Below, in pieces: positions 1 to 8,007 of a DNA stretch of 29,227 nt. Position 1 is the stretch's first letter; the number at the start of each line of letters is the position of its first letter. Under the pieces are notes generated by a model. It did not search any database. It was not told where the DNA came from and worked only from the letters and a program-made list of their open reading frames with translations. Where the stretch lies: contig CAYXXN010000012.1 of assembly GCA_964469055.1 (NCBI GenBank), positions 1-29,227 of the forward strand, in the 5' to 3' direction. A program made the position numbers and the translations under genes. Source of the DNA: CAYXXN01 sp964469055 (GTDB taxonomy: Bacteria; Acidobacteriota; Thermoanaerobaculia; Multivoradales; JAHEKO01).

Positions 1-1
1 C

Positions 2-2197
2 GGCGAGTGGCACGGCTACACCTGGATCGACCAGACCACTTACTCCGCCACCGTCCCCAAAGAACACTGGCAGCTCCTCCTCGCCATCGAGGCCGACCGC
101 ATGAGCCGGCTCTCGATCCGCCCCGAGGAAGTCGAGCCCGAGCGCGGCGCCGTCCTGACCGAGCTCCGGAGCTACGAGAACGACCCCGCCTCCGTCCTCT
201 ACGACGCCGTCGTCGCCGCCTCCTTCGTCGAGCACCCCTACCGCAACAACACCATCGGCTGGGTGAGCGACGTCGAGAGGATCAGTCAGGTCGATCTTTT
301 CGAGTTCTACAAGCGTCACTACCAACCTGCCAATGCTGTGCTGGCCGTCGTGGGGAACGTCGTCGCCAGCGAGGTGCTCGAGCGGCTGCACGTTCACTTC
401 GACAGCCTCCCCATGACTCGAGAGTGGACTCGACTACCCCGGACCGTCGAACCCACTCAACGGGGCCTCCGCAGGGTCGAATTCGATGGCGCCGGCGAGC
501 GAAGTCGCTTCGCGATCGCCTACCGCGCGCCGGCGGCGGTCAACGCCGACTGGCCTGCTTTCCTGCTGCTACGGGAGGTCTTGGCCGGCGGCGCCGGTGT
601 GAACTTCAATCAAGAGGATTTCGGGGTAGGGGTAGTGGCCGGCACGCGGCTCAGTGACGTGCCGGCCAAGATGACCAGTTGGCTCCCGCCCACCGCGTTG
701 CCCTACGTGCTCGTCCTCGCCGCGACCGCGGCCGCGGAAGCCGAGCCCGCAGCCCTGGAGGCCGCGATCGAGGAGCGCGTCGCCGCCCTGCGCGAGACGG
801 CAGTCGGCGAGGAGGAAATCGCCGCCGCCCGCGAGCGGCTCTCGGCCGAGCTGGTCTTCGACCTCGAGACCACCGAGGACGCGGCGCACCAGCTCGCCTT
901 CTACGGAGGCATCGGCGCGTTCGACGTCCTCGTCGAGCTACCGGAACGCCTCGCCACGGTCGAACCGGCCGATCTACAACGGCTCGCGCGTCTCTACCTC
1001 CAGCCGTGGCAGCGGACCATCGGGTGGTTCCACGCCGGGCGGCCCGTCGCAGGGCTCGATGTGCCCGCCGCGATCGCTCCGGCAAGCGGACCGACGGGCG
1101 ACCCGCCGCGGCAAACCGCTCGAGTGGGGGAGAACGAATCGACCGCCCCTGCGACGGCGGCCCCTGTGGGCGGGTCCTCTGCTGTACTCGTCCCGCCCCG
1201 CGTCGGCCTCCTCCGTGCCGGCCTGCCGGTCGTGCTCCAGCACGTGGCCGCGTCGCCCACGGTCTTCCTGCGCGTGGTCGTCCCGACGACGACCCTCGAG
1301 ACCGACGCCGCGGCCTCCGTCGACGCGCCGGTGTGGCGACACACCTCACTCGATTTCCGCGGGCTGAAAGCCGACTTCCCGGTGATGGTCGCTGCCGCCC
1401 GCGAGGCCGTCGACCGCGCGACCGTCGCCCCGTCCGAGACGACGCCGAGCGAAGACCCGGCCGAACGCGTGGACCAATCCCTGCGCGAGCAGTTGAGCCT
1501 CTCGCCCACCGCCGGACCCCGAGCGCCGGCACTGTTGGTTCTCGTCGGCGACCTCGCAGGCTTGCCGGTCGTCGAGGAGCTCGAGCGCCACTTCGGCGGC
1601 CTGGTGGCCGGAGCGCTTCCCGACGCCCCACCGCCCAGCGTGCGCGAACGCGAGCGCACCGTCTCCCTCGCCGGCCGCGGCCTCGCCCAAGCTCAGCTCG
1701 GCTATGCCGTGCCCGCGCCGCCGCCGACTCATCCCGACCACCTCGCCTGGCGCCTTGCCCTCTACGTCCTGACCCACGGCTACGAAGGCCGCCTCGGTGT
1801 CGAGGCCATCGGCCGCCGCGGCCTGCTCTACTACGTGGGGAGCTCTTACCCCACCGACGGCCGCCATGCCTGGATCGCGCTCACCATGGGTGTCGATCCG
1901 GAGAAGCTCGACCCCCTGCGCGCCCTCGTCGCGGAGAAGCTGGCCGAGCTCGTCACCAGCCCCCCGACCGAAGCGGAGATCGCCGAAGCCAAGCAGCACC
2001 TCCTCGGCCGCCGCCTCTCGGCCTACCAGAGCAACGAGGAGATCTCCGGCTTCCTCGCCCGCGAGTGGGTCGGGCGCGGCGAGCTGCTGACCCAAGCGCA
2101 ATTCGCGGCCGAGCTCGACAGGGTGACGCGCGACGATGTTCTGCGGATCCTCCCTGAGTTCGTGAACGGCGCCTTCGCTGTCATCAAGGTGAACTGA
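2..2197 (+). CDS. M16 family zinc metallopeptidase (insulinase/pitrilysin-like), 5' end outside the window
   Basis: The frame is open from the left edge to TGA at 2195-2197, giving 731 visible residues. The Met codon at 101 is internal, because the codons before it (GEWHGYTWIDQTTYSATVPKEHW from position 2) already read as M16 sequence. The first visible stretch matches the part of the M16 fold after the inverted HxxEH zinc motif, which lies off the window. ERGAVLTELRSYENDP at about codons 43-58 should carry the third zinc ligand, the Glu of TEL. A second M16 (inactive-type) half follows, with GRRGLLYYVGSSYPTDGRHAW and a C-terminal EAEIAEAKQHLLGRR segment. Family members degrade peptides in the periplasm or outside the cell. 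Only 32 nt separate it from the M14 gene downstream, so the two are probably one operon. Family assignment is confident; substrate is unknown. Confidence 0.9.
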   Translation, partial: GEWHGYTWIDQTTYSATVPKEHWQLLLAIEADRMSRLSIRPEEVEPERGAVLTELRSYENDPASVLYDAVVAASFVEHPYRNNTIGWVSDVERISQVDLFEFYKRHYQPANAVLAVVGNVVASEVLERLHVHFDSLPMTREWTRLPRTVEPTQRGLRRVEFDGAGERSRFAIAYRAPAAVNADWPAFLLLREVLAGGAGVNFNQEDFGVGVVAGTRLSDVPAKMTSWLPPTALPYVLVLAATAAAEAEPAALEAAIEERVAALRETAVGEEEIAAARERLSAELVFDLETTEDAAHQLAFYGGIGAFDVLVELPERLATVEPADLQRLARLYLQPWQRTIGWFHAGRPVAGLDVPAAIAPASGPTGDPPRQTARVGENESTAPATAAPVGGSSAVLVPPRVGLLRAGLPVVLQHVAASPTVFLRVVVPTTTLETDAAASVDAPVWRHTSLDFRGLKADFPVMVAAAREAVDRATVAPSETTPSEDPAERVDQSLREQLSLSPTAGPRAPALLVLVGDLAGLPVVEELERHFGGLVAGALPDAPPPSVRERERTVSLAGRGLAQAQLGYAVPAPPPTHPDHLAWRLALYVLTHGYEGRLGVEAIGRRGLLYYVGSSYPTDGRHAWIALTMGVDPEKLDPLRALVAEKLAELVTSPPTEAEIAEAKQHLLGRRLSAYQSNEEISGFLAREWVGRGELLTQAQFAAELDRVTRDDVLRILPEFVNGAFAVIKVN

Positions 2198-2229
2198 AGC
2201 CCTCCACCGGCCGAGGGCAGGAGATCCCG

Positions 2230-5097
2230 ATGAGAACTCGAGTTCTTCCTTACCTGGTCGCCGTTCTCTTGGGCGGCACCTCGGCGGTGGCGGCGAGCGC
2301 CGCGCTCCCCGCGGAGCTCGCCTACGACGTCCCCTTCTTCCCAGGCGCCACCTACGATCCGGCAATCCCCACCGTCGAGAGCCTCCTCGGTTTCTCCGCC
2401 GGAGAGCGCGCCGCGACCCACGGCGAGATCGAGCGTTGCTTCCAGGCTTGGGACGAGGCCTCGCCGCGCACCCAGCTCGTCGAGTACGGGCGCACCTGGG
2501 AGGGGCGGGCGCTCACCTACCTGGTCGTCACCAGCCCCGAGAACCTCGCCCGCCTGGAAGAGATCCGCGCCGGCTGGCAGAAGGTCGCCGACCCGCGCTC
2601 GACCGACGCCGTCACCGCCGACCGCCTCGCCCAAGAGCTTCCGGCCGTCGCCTGGCTCGGCCACTCGATCCACGGCGACGAGACCTCCGGCGCCGACGCC
2701 GCACTCGCCACCGCCTACCACCTGACGGCGTCGAGGGACCCCGAGGTCGCCTCGCTCCTCTCCGAGCTCGTCGTCTTGATCGACCCGATGATGAACCCCG
2801 ACGGCCGCGATCGCTTCCTCGGTCAGATCCGCCAGCACCGGAGCGGCCAACCCAACGTCGACGACCAGTCGCTGCTGCACTACGGGCACTGGCCCTGGGG
2901 CCGTGGCAATCACTACTACTTCGATCTCAATCGCGACTGGATCTTCGGCGTCCATCCCGAGACCCGCGGCCGCCTCGCCGCGCTGCGGCAGTGGCATCCG
3001 TTGCTCTTCGTCGACGCCCACGAGATGGGCGCGCAGGAGACCTATCTCTTCTATCCGCCCACCGAGCCCATGAATCCGTACTTGCCGGACCACGTGCGGC
3101 GGTGGTGGGAGGTCTTCGGCACCGATCAGGCCCGGGCATTCGATCGCCATGGCTGGCGCTATTACACCGGCGAGTGGGCCGAGTCTTGGGGGCCGTTCTA
3201 CTCGGACTCCTGGAACGCCCTGCGCGGCTCGATCGGCATCCTCTACGAGCAGGCAGGGATCGCCGAGGACGCGGTACGGCGGCCCGAGGGGACGCTGATG
3301 ACCTATCGGGAAGCCGTCCACCACCAAGCGACCAGCGCCTGGGCGAACGTGACGACGCTCGCCGGCCACCGCGGTGAGTTGGCGCGCGACTTCCTCGCCT
3401 CGCGACGCCGAGCCGTCGCCGCCGACGGTCCCTTCGCGCGCCGCACCTTTGCCGTGCTACCGAGCGGCAACACGACGCGGCTCGCCCGCTTCGCGGAGCT
3501 GCTCGCGTTGCAGGGCTTCGACGTCCATCGCTCGACCAGCGACCAGACCGTGCCGCGAGCCACCGACGTCCTGGGGGTGGCGCGCACCGAGGTGGTCCTC
3601 CCGACGGGCACCTTGCTGGTGCCTAATCGGCAGCCGGAGGCCCATCTGCTCGCCGCAGTCATGGACACCGACGTCCGGCTCTCGCCGGAGATCCTCGCCG
3701 AGGAGCGGCGCGAAGTGTTGCGACGCGGCGGCACGCTGCTCTACGACGTGACGGCGTGGAGCGTGCCGCTGCTCTACGGTCTCGAGGTCCTGGAGCTGCC
3801 GATGGAGCTCCCCGCCGGTTCCGCCCCCTGGGTCGCGGAGGCGCCGACGACGCCGGTCGCCGGTGCCCCGGAGCCGGTCGCCTTCGTCATCGACGGCGCC
3901 GACGACGCCTCGGTCGCGGCGGCGGCGCGGTTGATGGAACAGGGCGTCGCGGTGCGGGTGGCGGACCGGGCCCTCGAGCTCGACGGCCGCCGCTTCACTC
4001 GCGGCTCGGTCGCGATCCTCGCCGACGACAACCGCGCCGACCGTGAGGGCCTCGCCGAGACGGTGCGCGCGGTGGTGGGAGAGCTCGACCTCTCCGCCAT
4101 CGGCATCGCCAGCGGCCTCGGCCCGGCTGACGCTCCGGACCTGGGAGGCCGGCACCTGCAACGCCTGGAGCCGCCCCGCATCGGCCTGCTCGGCCGCGGT
4201 ACCACGAGCACGACCGATTTCGGCGCCATCTGGTGGCTCATCGACCGCTTTCTCGGCGCCTCACACTCGACGCTCGAGGAGCCGGTTCTCGAGGAGTACG
4301 ACCTCGGGCGTTACAACGTGCTCGTGCTTCCCGATCGCGCTGGAGCGCTGCCGAGCGGCGCCGCCGAGCTGCTGAAGACCTGGGTCCAGGCTGGCGGCAC
4401 GCTGATCGCGGTCGGCGACGCGGCAGCCGCCCTGGCCGCCGAAGAGCCCGGACTCTCCGCCGTGCGCCAGCTCCCCGACGTGCTCGATCGGCTTCCGGAG
4501 TATCGCGTCGCCCTCGCCCAGGAGCTCGAAGCCGCGCATGGGGTCGTCGACGCCCAGGCCGTGTGGGCGCGCGAGCCCGCCCTGAAGATCTCCGACCCTT
4601 GGCCGCCCGAGGAAGGCGACGACGCCGAGGAGCTCGGTCGCCGCGACGGCTGGCAGCGCCAATTCATGCCCCAGGGGGTGATCCTCGCCTCCCGCGTCGA
4701 CGAGGACCACTGGCTGACCTTCGGCTGTCCCGCGAGCCTGCCCATCATGGCCGGCAACGTGCCGGTGCTGATGACCACGGCGGCCGAGGAGACACCGGTG
4801 CGCTTCGGTGAGCTGGTGGCCGACCGCGCGGTCGCGGAGCCGCGTCGCGTCGGCTGGGGCTTCGTCCCGGCGGGTCAGCGACTCGAGCTACGCCTCTCGG
4901 GCCTGCTGTGGCCGGAGGCGGCGCAGCGGCTCGCCAACGCCGCCTACCTGACCCGCGAGTCGGTGGGCCAGGGTCAAGTCATCCTGTTCGCCGCGCCGCC
5001 GTTCTTCCGCGGCACCACCTGGGGGACCGGGCGACTGCTCGCCAACGCGATCGTCTACGGACCCGGGTTTGGAGCCAGCCAGTCGATCCTGCCCTGA
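2230..5097 (+). CDS. Secreted M14 family zinc carboxypeptidase with long C-terminal region
   Basis: This 955-residue protein starts at ATG 2230 behind a good ribosome site (GGCAGGAG, 2216-2223). It has a signal peptide of about 25 residues (MRTRVLPYLVAVLLGGTSAVAASAA). The M14 catalytic set is visible: HGDE gives zinc ligands H148 and E151, DLNRDW is near 235-240, DAHEMG gives the second His ligand H264, and ILYEQAG gives the catalytic Glu E340. The family removes C-terminal residues from peptides. The domain ends near residue 380; the remaining roughly 570 residues look like a glutamine-amidotransferase-like/β-rich region, which is common in large acidobacterial M14 proteins. It follows the M16 protease by 32 nt, suggesting joint peptide breakdown. 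It converges on the TonB receptor gene with a 27-nt gap and no evident terminator. Confidence 0.9.
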   Translation: MRTRVLPYLVAVLLGGTSAVAASAALPAELAYDVPFFPGATYDPAIPTVESLLGFSAGERAATHGEIERCFQAWDEASPRTQLVEYGRTWEGRALTYLVVTSPENLARLEEIRAGWQKVADPRSTDAVTADRLAQELPAVAWLGHSIHGDETSGADAALATAYHLTASRDPEVASLLSELVVLIDPMMNPDGRDRFLGQIRQHRSGQPNVDDQSLLHYGHWPWGRGNHYYFDLNRDWIFGVHPETRGRLAALRQWHPLLFVDAHEMGAQETYLFYPPTEPMNPYLPDHVRRWWEVFGTDQARAFDRHGWRYYTGEWAESWGPFYSDSWNALRGSIGILYEQAGIAEDAVRRPEGTLMTYREAVHHQATSAWANVTTLAGHRGELARDFLASRRRAVAADGPFARRTFAVLPSGNTTRLARFAELLALQGFDVHRSTSDQTVPRATDVLGVARTEVVLPTGTLLVPNRQPEAHLLAAVMDTDVRLSPEILAEERREVLRRGGTLLYDVTAWSVPLLYGLEVLELPMELPAGSAPWVAEAPTTPVAGAPEPVAFVIDGADDASVAAAARLMEQGVAVRVADRALELDGRRFTRGSVAILADDNRADREGLAETVRAVVGELDLSAIGIASGLGPADAPDLGGRHLQRLEPPRIGLLGRGTTSTTDFGAIWWLIDRFLGASHSTLEEPVLEEYDLGRYNVLVLPDRAGALPSGAAELLKTWVQAGGTLIAVGDAAAALAAEEPGLSAVRQLPDVLDRLPEYRVALAQELEAAHGVVDAQAVWAREPALKISDPWPPEEGDDAEELGRRDGWQRQFMPQGVILASRVDEDHWLTFGCPASLPIMAGNVPVLMTTAAEETPVRFGELVADRAVAEPRRVGWGFVPAGQRLELRLSGLLWPEAAQRLANAAYLTRESVGQGQVILFAAPPFFRGTTWGTGRLLANAIVYGPGFGASQSILP

Positions 5098-5124
5098 TCG
5101 GGCGCGCTCGCCTCGGCCGGCGGT

Positions 5125-7896
5125 TCAGAAGTCCACGCCCAGCCGCACCATCGCGCGCCGCGGGTAGACGAAGTCGCTGGCAACCAAGACCTCGTTCGGC
5201 CCCAGGTTCAGGTCCTCCCAGAATTGATTCGAGTCGTCGTTGAGGAGGTTGAAGATCTGCAAGTCCACCTTCAGCTCGACGTCGCTACCCAGCGAGAACC
5301 GCTTTCCCAGGCCGACGTCGAGGAGCATGACCGAAGGCAATCGCGTGTCGTCGGACGCCGGCTCGATGACGATCCCGACCCCGCCCTGTTCGAGATCGGT
5401 GACCCGCGCCAGGCGGGAATACGGCCGTCCGCTCTGCCAGTTCAAGGCCGCCGTCACCTCGCTGTTCCAGGGCAGGTTGAAATCACCCTGGACCCGCAGC
5501 ATGTGCTCGCGGTCGTTTTGCAAGAGCTGCTCGGCGCGCAGCCATTCGTTGGGATCCGATCCGTTCAGGCTGCCGTAGAAAGGGCTCCCCTGGGTCTGGA
5601 GGCCGGCGCGTGGCAGCAGCCCTTCGGACTTTGACCAGGTGTAGGAGCTCATCAGGCTCCAACCGTCGCGCTGTCGGCGTTCGAAAGTGATGACCGCCGC
5701 GCGGTAGTCCTGGTGGTACTCCTCGCCGGGCGCGAGCGACCCGGCGCCCGGCCGGTTGCCCTTGCGGATGGTCGGCGCGTTCTCGTCGCTGAAGCTCACC
5801 AACTGAACCACTTCGCCGGTGATCGGATCTGTGAAATCGACGAGATCGTAGACGCCGTCGCCGAGGATTTCCCACCCGATCAGGTCCTTGGTCTCTTTGT
5901 AGACGAGCTGAATGCCGGCTGCCATCGAGTCGCCGATCTGGCGCTCGGCGCCGAGTGAGTACTGCTCGGCGCGCGGCGGATCCAAGTTCGGGTCGACCCC
6001 GACGTCTCCAACGAGGTCCACATCGTAGGGCTCGCTGAAGTCACAGGTCGTCGGCGGTGGTCCGTCGCAGAGAAACGTGAGCAAAGGTGGGGTCTGTGGC
6101 GCCGGGTAGTTCCAATTGCCGCCGACGTTGCCGTCGAAATAGATGCCGGCCGAGCCGCGCACCACCGTGCGAGCCTCCTCACCGACGACGTAGGCGAAGC
6201 CGAGGCGCGGCGACAAGACCTTCCAGTCGATCACGTCGTCACGCCCAGGGATCGTCTCGCCGGTCGGGCTCTGGCTCGCGTCGAGACGCGGGTAGTCGGG
6301 GATCCAGCCTTTGTGGATGTCGTAGCGCACGCCGAGGTTCAGGGTCAACCGATCATTCACCCGCCAGGAGTCGTCCACGAAGGCCGCCGTCGAGTGTTGC
6401 TCGTTGCCGTAATGGAAGGGCGTCCACGTGTACAGGTAGTAGTAGGGGTAGATCGTGCCGTAGTAGTCGTAGTCGTAGGCGTAGTAGTAGCCATTGCCGG
6501 CCGGGAACGAGATCGTGTCGGCCGAGCCGTAGCTGTACTGGATCCCGAAGCGGAAGTCGTGGTCGCCGTGCAGGAAGTCCTCGGCGAACTGCGACATCTT
6601 GACGTCGCCTTGATGGCGGTACAGCTCGTAGTCATAGGGGTAGGCGATGTTGCCGGTTTGGACCGCCGGCCCGCCGCCCGGCGGCGAGAAGTCGATGAAG
6701 GTGGACTCCGTCGAGCCGGTCTGCGAGCGCCAGAAGTCGTCGCCCCACCAGCCCGCGTAGTGAGCCTCGAACAGCGTGCGGTTCGAGATCGTGTGGCTGA
6801 AGCCCGCGCCCACGGCCGGGTTCTCGCCGAACTCGGCGCCCGCGGCCTCGGGAGCGATGAAGGCGCTGCCCGTCTCCGCGATGTCGTACTCCTCGAAGTG
6901 GTACTTGGCATCGAGCTGCGTGCGGTCGCTGAAGGAGAAGTCGAGTTTGGCGTCGTAGCGGTCGTAGGCGGTCTCGGGCGCGAACTGAGGCTCGACGCCG
7001 GGAACGGCGAAGGCGTCGCGCGAATACTGCGCCGCGACGAAGAACCACGCCCGGTCCCGCTTGATGGGGCCACCGAGGGAGAGCGTGATGTCCTCGAATT
7101 TGTCGCGGCTGTAGGGAATGCCGTTGATCTTCGCGCCCTCGTCGGTCAGCTCGTCGAACTGGAAATAGGAGTTGAAGCTGCCCTTGTACTCGTTGCCGCC
7201 GGACTTGGTGACGACGTTGATCGCCGCCCCGGTCATGTTCCCGAACTCGGCGGGCGCGCCGATGCCGAGCACCTGGATCTCCTCGATGATGTCGGGATTG
7301 ACGTACCACCAGGCGTTGCCGGTCTCCGGTCCGGTGACGTCGAGGCCGTCTACGTTCCAACTGTTGGAGGTGATGCTCGAGCCGTAGGCGGTCTGGCTGG
7401 TGGAGTCCTCGGTGGACTGGCTCATGCCGGGCGAGACCGAGACCAGGTCCCAGAAGTTGCGGTGGGTCGGCAGATCCTCCGTGAACTCCGAGGAGTAGTT
7501 GGTGCCCATCTCCGAGCTGGTGAGATCGAGGAGCGGCGCCGCCGAAGTGACGACCAGCTCCTCGGTGAACGTCCCGCTCAGGGCGAAGTCCACTGTCGCC
7601 GTCCCGCCGATCGTCACCCGCACGTCATCGGCCCGCTGCGTTTGCATCCCTTCGAGCGCGGCCTCGACGCTGTAGGCGCCTGGCGCCAGGGCTGGGGTGA
7701 GGTAACTGCCGTTGGCACCGCTCGCGACGACCCGCTCCACACCCCGCGCACCGGTGACCGTGATCGTGGCGCCAGGCAGGGCGTCGCCAGCGTCGTCGGT
7801 GACGTCGCCGCGGATCGTGCCCGTCGTGGTCTGGGCGCCGGCAGGCAGCGCGAGGACGAGCGCCGCGGCCAGCAACGGTAGGAAGCGCTTCAACAT
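5125..7896 (-). CDS. TonB-dependent receptor, Oar-like, with N-terminal carboxypeptidase-regulatory-like domain
   Basis: The product has 923 residues. The frame stays open far upstream, to 9102, but the real start is ATG at 7894-7896: it begins a clean signal peptide (MLKRFLPLLAAALVLALPAGA, then QTTTG) and has GGAGG 8 nt upstream. Residues about 25-105 form a carboxypeptidase-regulatory-like β-sandwich (GTIRGDVTDDAGDALPGATI). The plug follows, with SWNVDGLDVTG and PAEFGNMTGAAINVVTKSGGNEY near 210-250. A 22-strand-type barrel ends in RRAMVRLGVDF, whose terminal Phe is the usual outer-membrane signal. Such receptors import large substrates (glycans, peptides, siderophores) using TonB energy. 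A Tyr-rich loop spans residues 470-489. The substrate cannot be told, but neighbouring peptidases and sulfatase-fold enzymes suggest polymer scavenging. Confidence 0.92.
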   Translation of the reverse strand: MLKRFLPLLAAALVLALPAGAQTTTGTIRGDVTDDAGDALPGATITVTGARGVERVVASGANGSYLTPALAPGAYSVEAALEGMQTQRADDVRVTIGGTATVDFALSGTFTEELVVTSAAPLLDLTSSEMGTNYSSEFTEDLPTHRNFWDLVSVSPGMSQSTEDSTSQTAYGSSITSNSWNVDGLDVTGPETGNAWWYVNPDIIEEIQVLGIGAPAEFGNMTGAAINVVTKSGGNEYKGSFNSYFQFDELTDEGAKINGIPYSRDKFEDITLSLGGPIKRDRAWFFVAAQYSRDAFAVPGVEPQFAPETAYDRYDAKLDFSFSDRTQLDAKYHFEEYDIAETGSAFIAPEAAGAEFGENPAVGAGFSHTISNRTLFEAHYAGWWGDDFWRSQTGSTESTFIDFSPPGGGPAVQTGNIAYPYDYELYRHQGDVKMSQFAEDFLHGDHDFRFGIQYSYGSADTISFPAGNGYYYAYDYDYYGTIYPYYYLYTWTPFHYGNEQHSTAAFVDDSWRVNDRLTLNLGVRYDIHKGWIPDYPRLDASQSPTGETIPGRDDVIDWKVLSPRLGFAYVVGEEARTVVRGSAGIYFDGNVGGNWNYPAPQTPPLLTFLCDGPPPTTCDFSEPYDVDLVGDVGVDPNLDPPRAEQYSLGAERQIGDSMAAGIQLVYKETKDLIGWEILGDGVYDLVDFTDPITGEVVQLVSFSDENAPTIRKGNRPGAGSLAPGEEYHQDYRAAVITFERRQRDGWSLMSSYTWSKSEGLLPRAGLQTQGSPFYGSLNGSDPNEWLRAEQLLQNDREHMLRVQGDFNLPWNSEVTAALNWQSGRPYSRLARVTDLEQGGVGIVIEPASDDTRLPSVMLLDVGLGKRFSLGSDVELKVDLQIFNLLNDDSNQFWEDLNLGPNEVLVASDFVYPRRAMVRLGVDF

Positions 7897-7940
7897 GACC
7901 CGCACCTCCGAGGCCCCCGGAAGGGCGAAGAGTTGCCGCC

Positions 7941-7946
7941 ATCTTA
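7941..7946 (-). promoter_or_regulatory. Putative -10 box (TAAGAT) for the TonB receptor gene
   Basis: Read on the minus strand the sequence is GGGTAAGATGG, giving a -10-like TAAGAT about 45 nt before the ATG. It would leave a leader of roughly 37 nt carrying the GGAGG site. No convincing -35 is visible 16-18 nt upstream. The divergent gene has the similar CGGTAAGCT, which supports a shared -10 style in this genome. Confidence 0.35.
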
Positions 7947-7967
7947 CCCGAAGGGACAGACTTCGGG
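7947..7967. repeat. Inverted repeat CCCGAAG-N7-CTTCGGG between divergent genes
   Basis: Perfect 7-bp arms lie at 7947-7953 and 7961-7967 with a 7-nt centre (GGACAGA). The repeat directly abuts the TAAGAT box of the minus-strand receptor gene and lies upstream of the TAAGCT box of the plus-strand gene. An operator for a dimeric regulator is plausible; no T-tract follows, so it is not a terminator. Confidence 0.4.
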
Positions 7968-7994
7968 CTCCGCTAGCGCCCCGGCTCCGCACGG

Positions 7995-8000
7995 TAAGCT
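7995..8000 (+). promoter_or_regulatory. Putative -10 box (TAAGCT) giving a leaderless mRNA
   Basis: TAAGCT is followed by exactly 7 nt (GCCCGCC) and then ATG at 8008. Transcription normally starts about 7 nt after the -10 hexamer, so the transcript would begin at or beside the start codon. No Shine-Dalgarno sequence is present, which fits. There is no clear -35. Confidence 0.4.
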
Positions 8001-8007
8001 GCCCGCC

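Noticed and set aside
101..103. ATG 101 as start of the M16 protease
   Set aside because: Upstream codons to the left edge already encode conserved M16 sequence and no stop intervenes.
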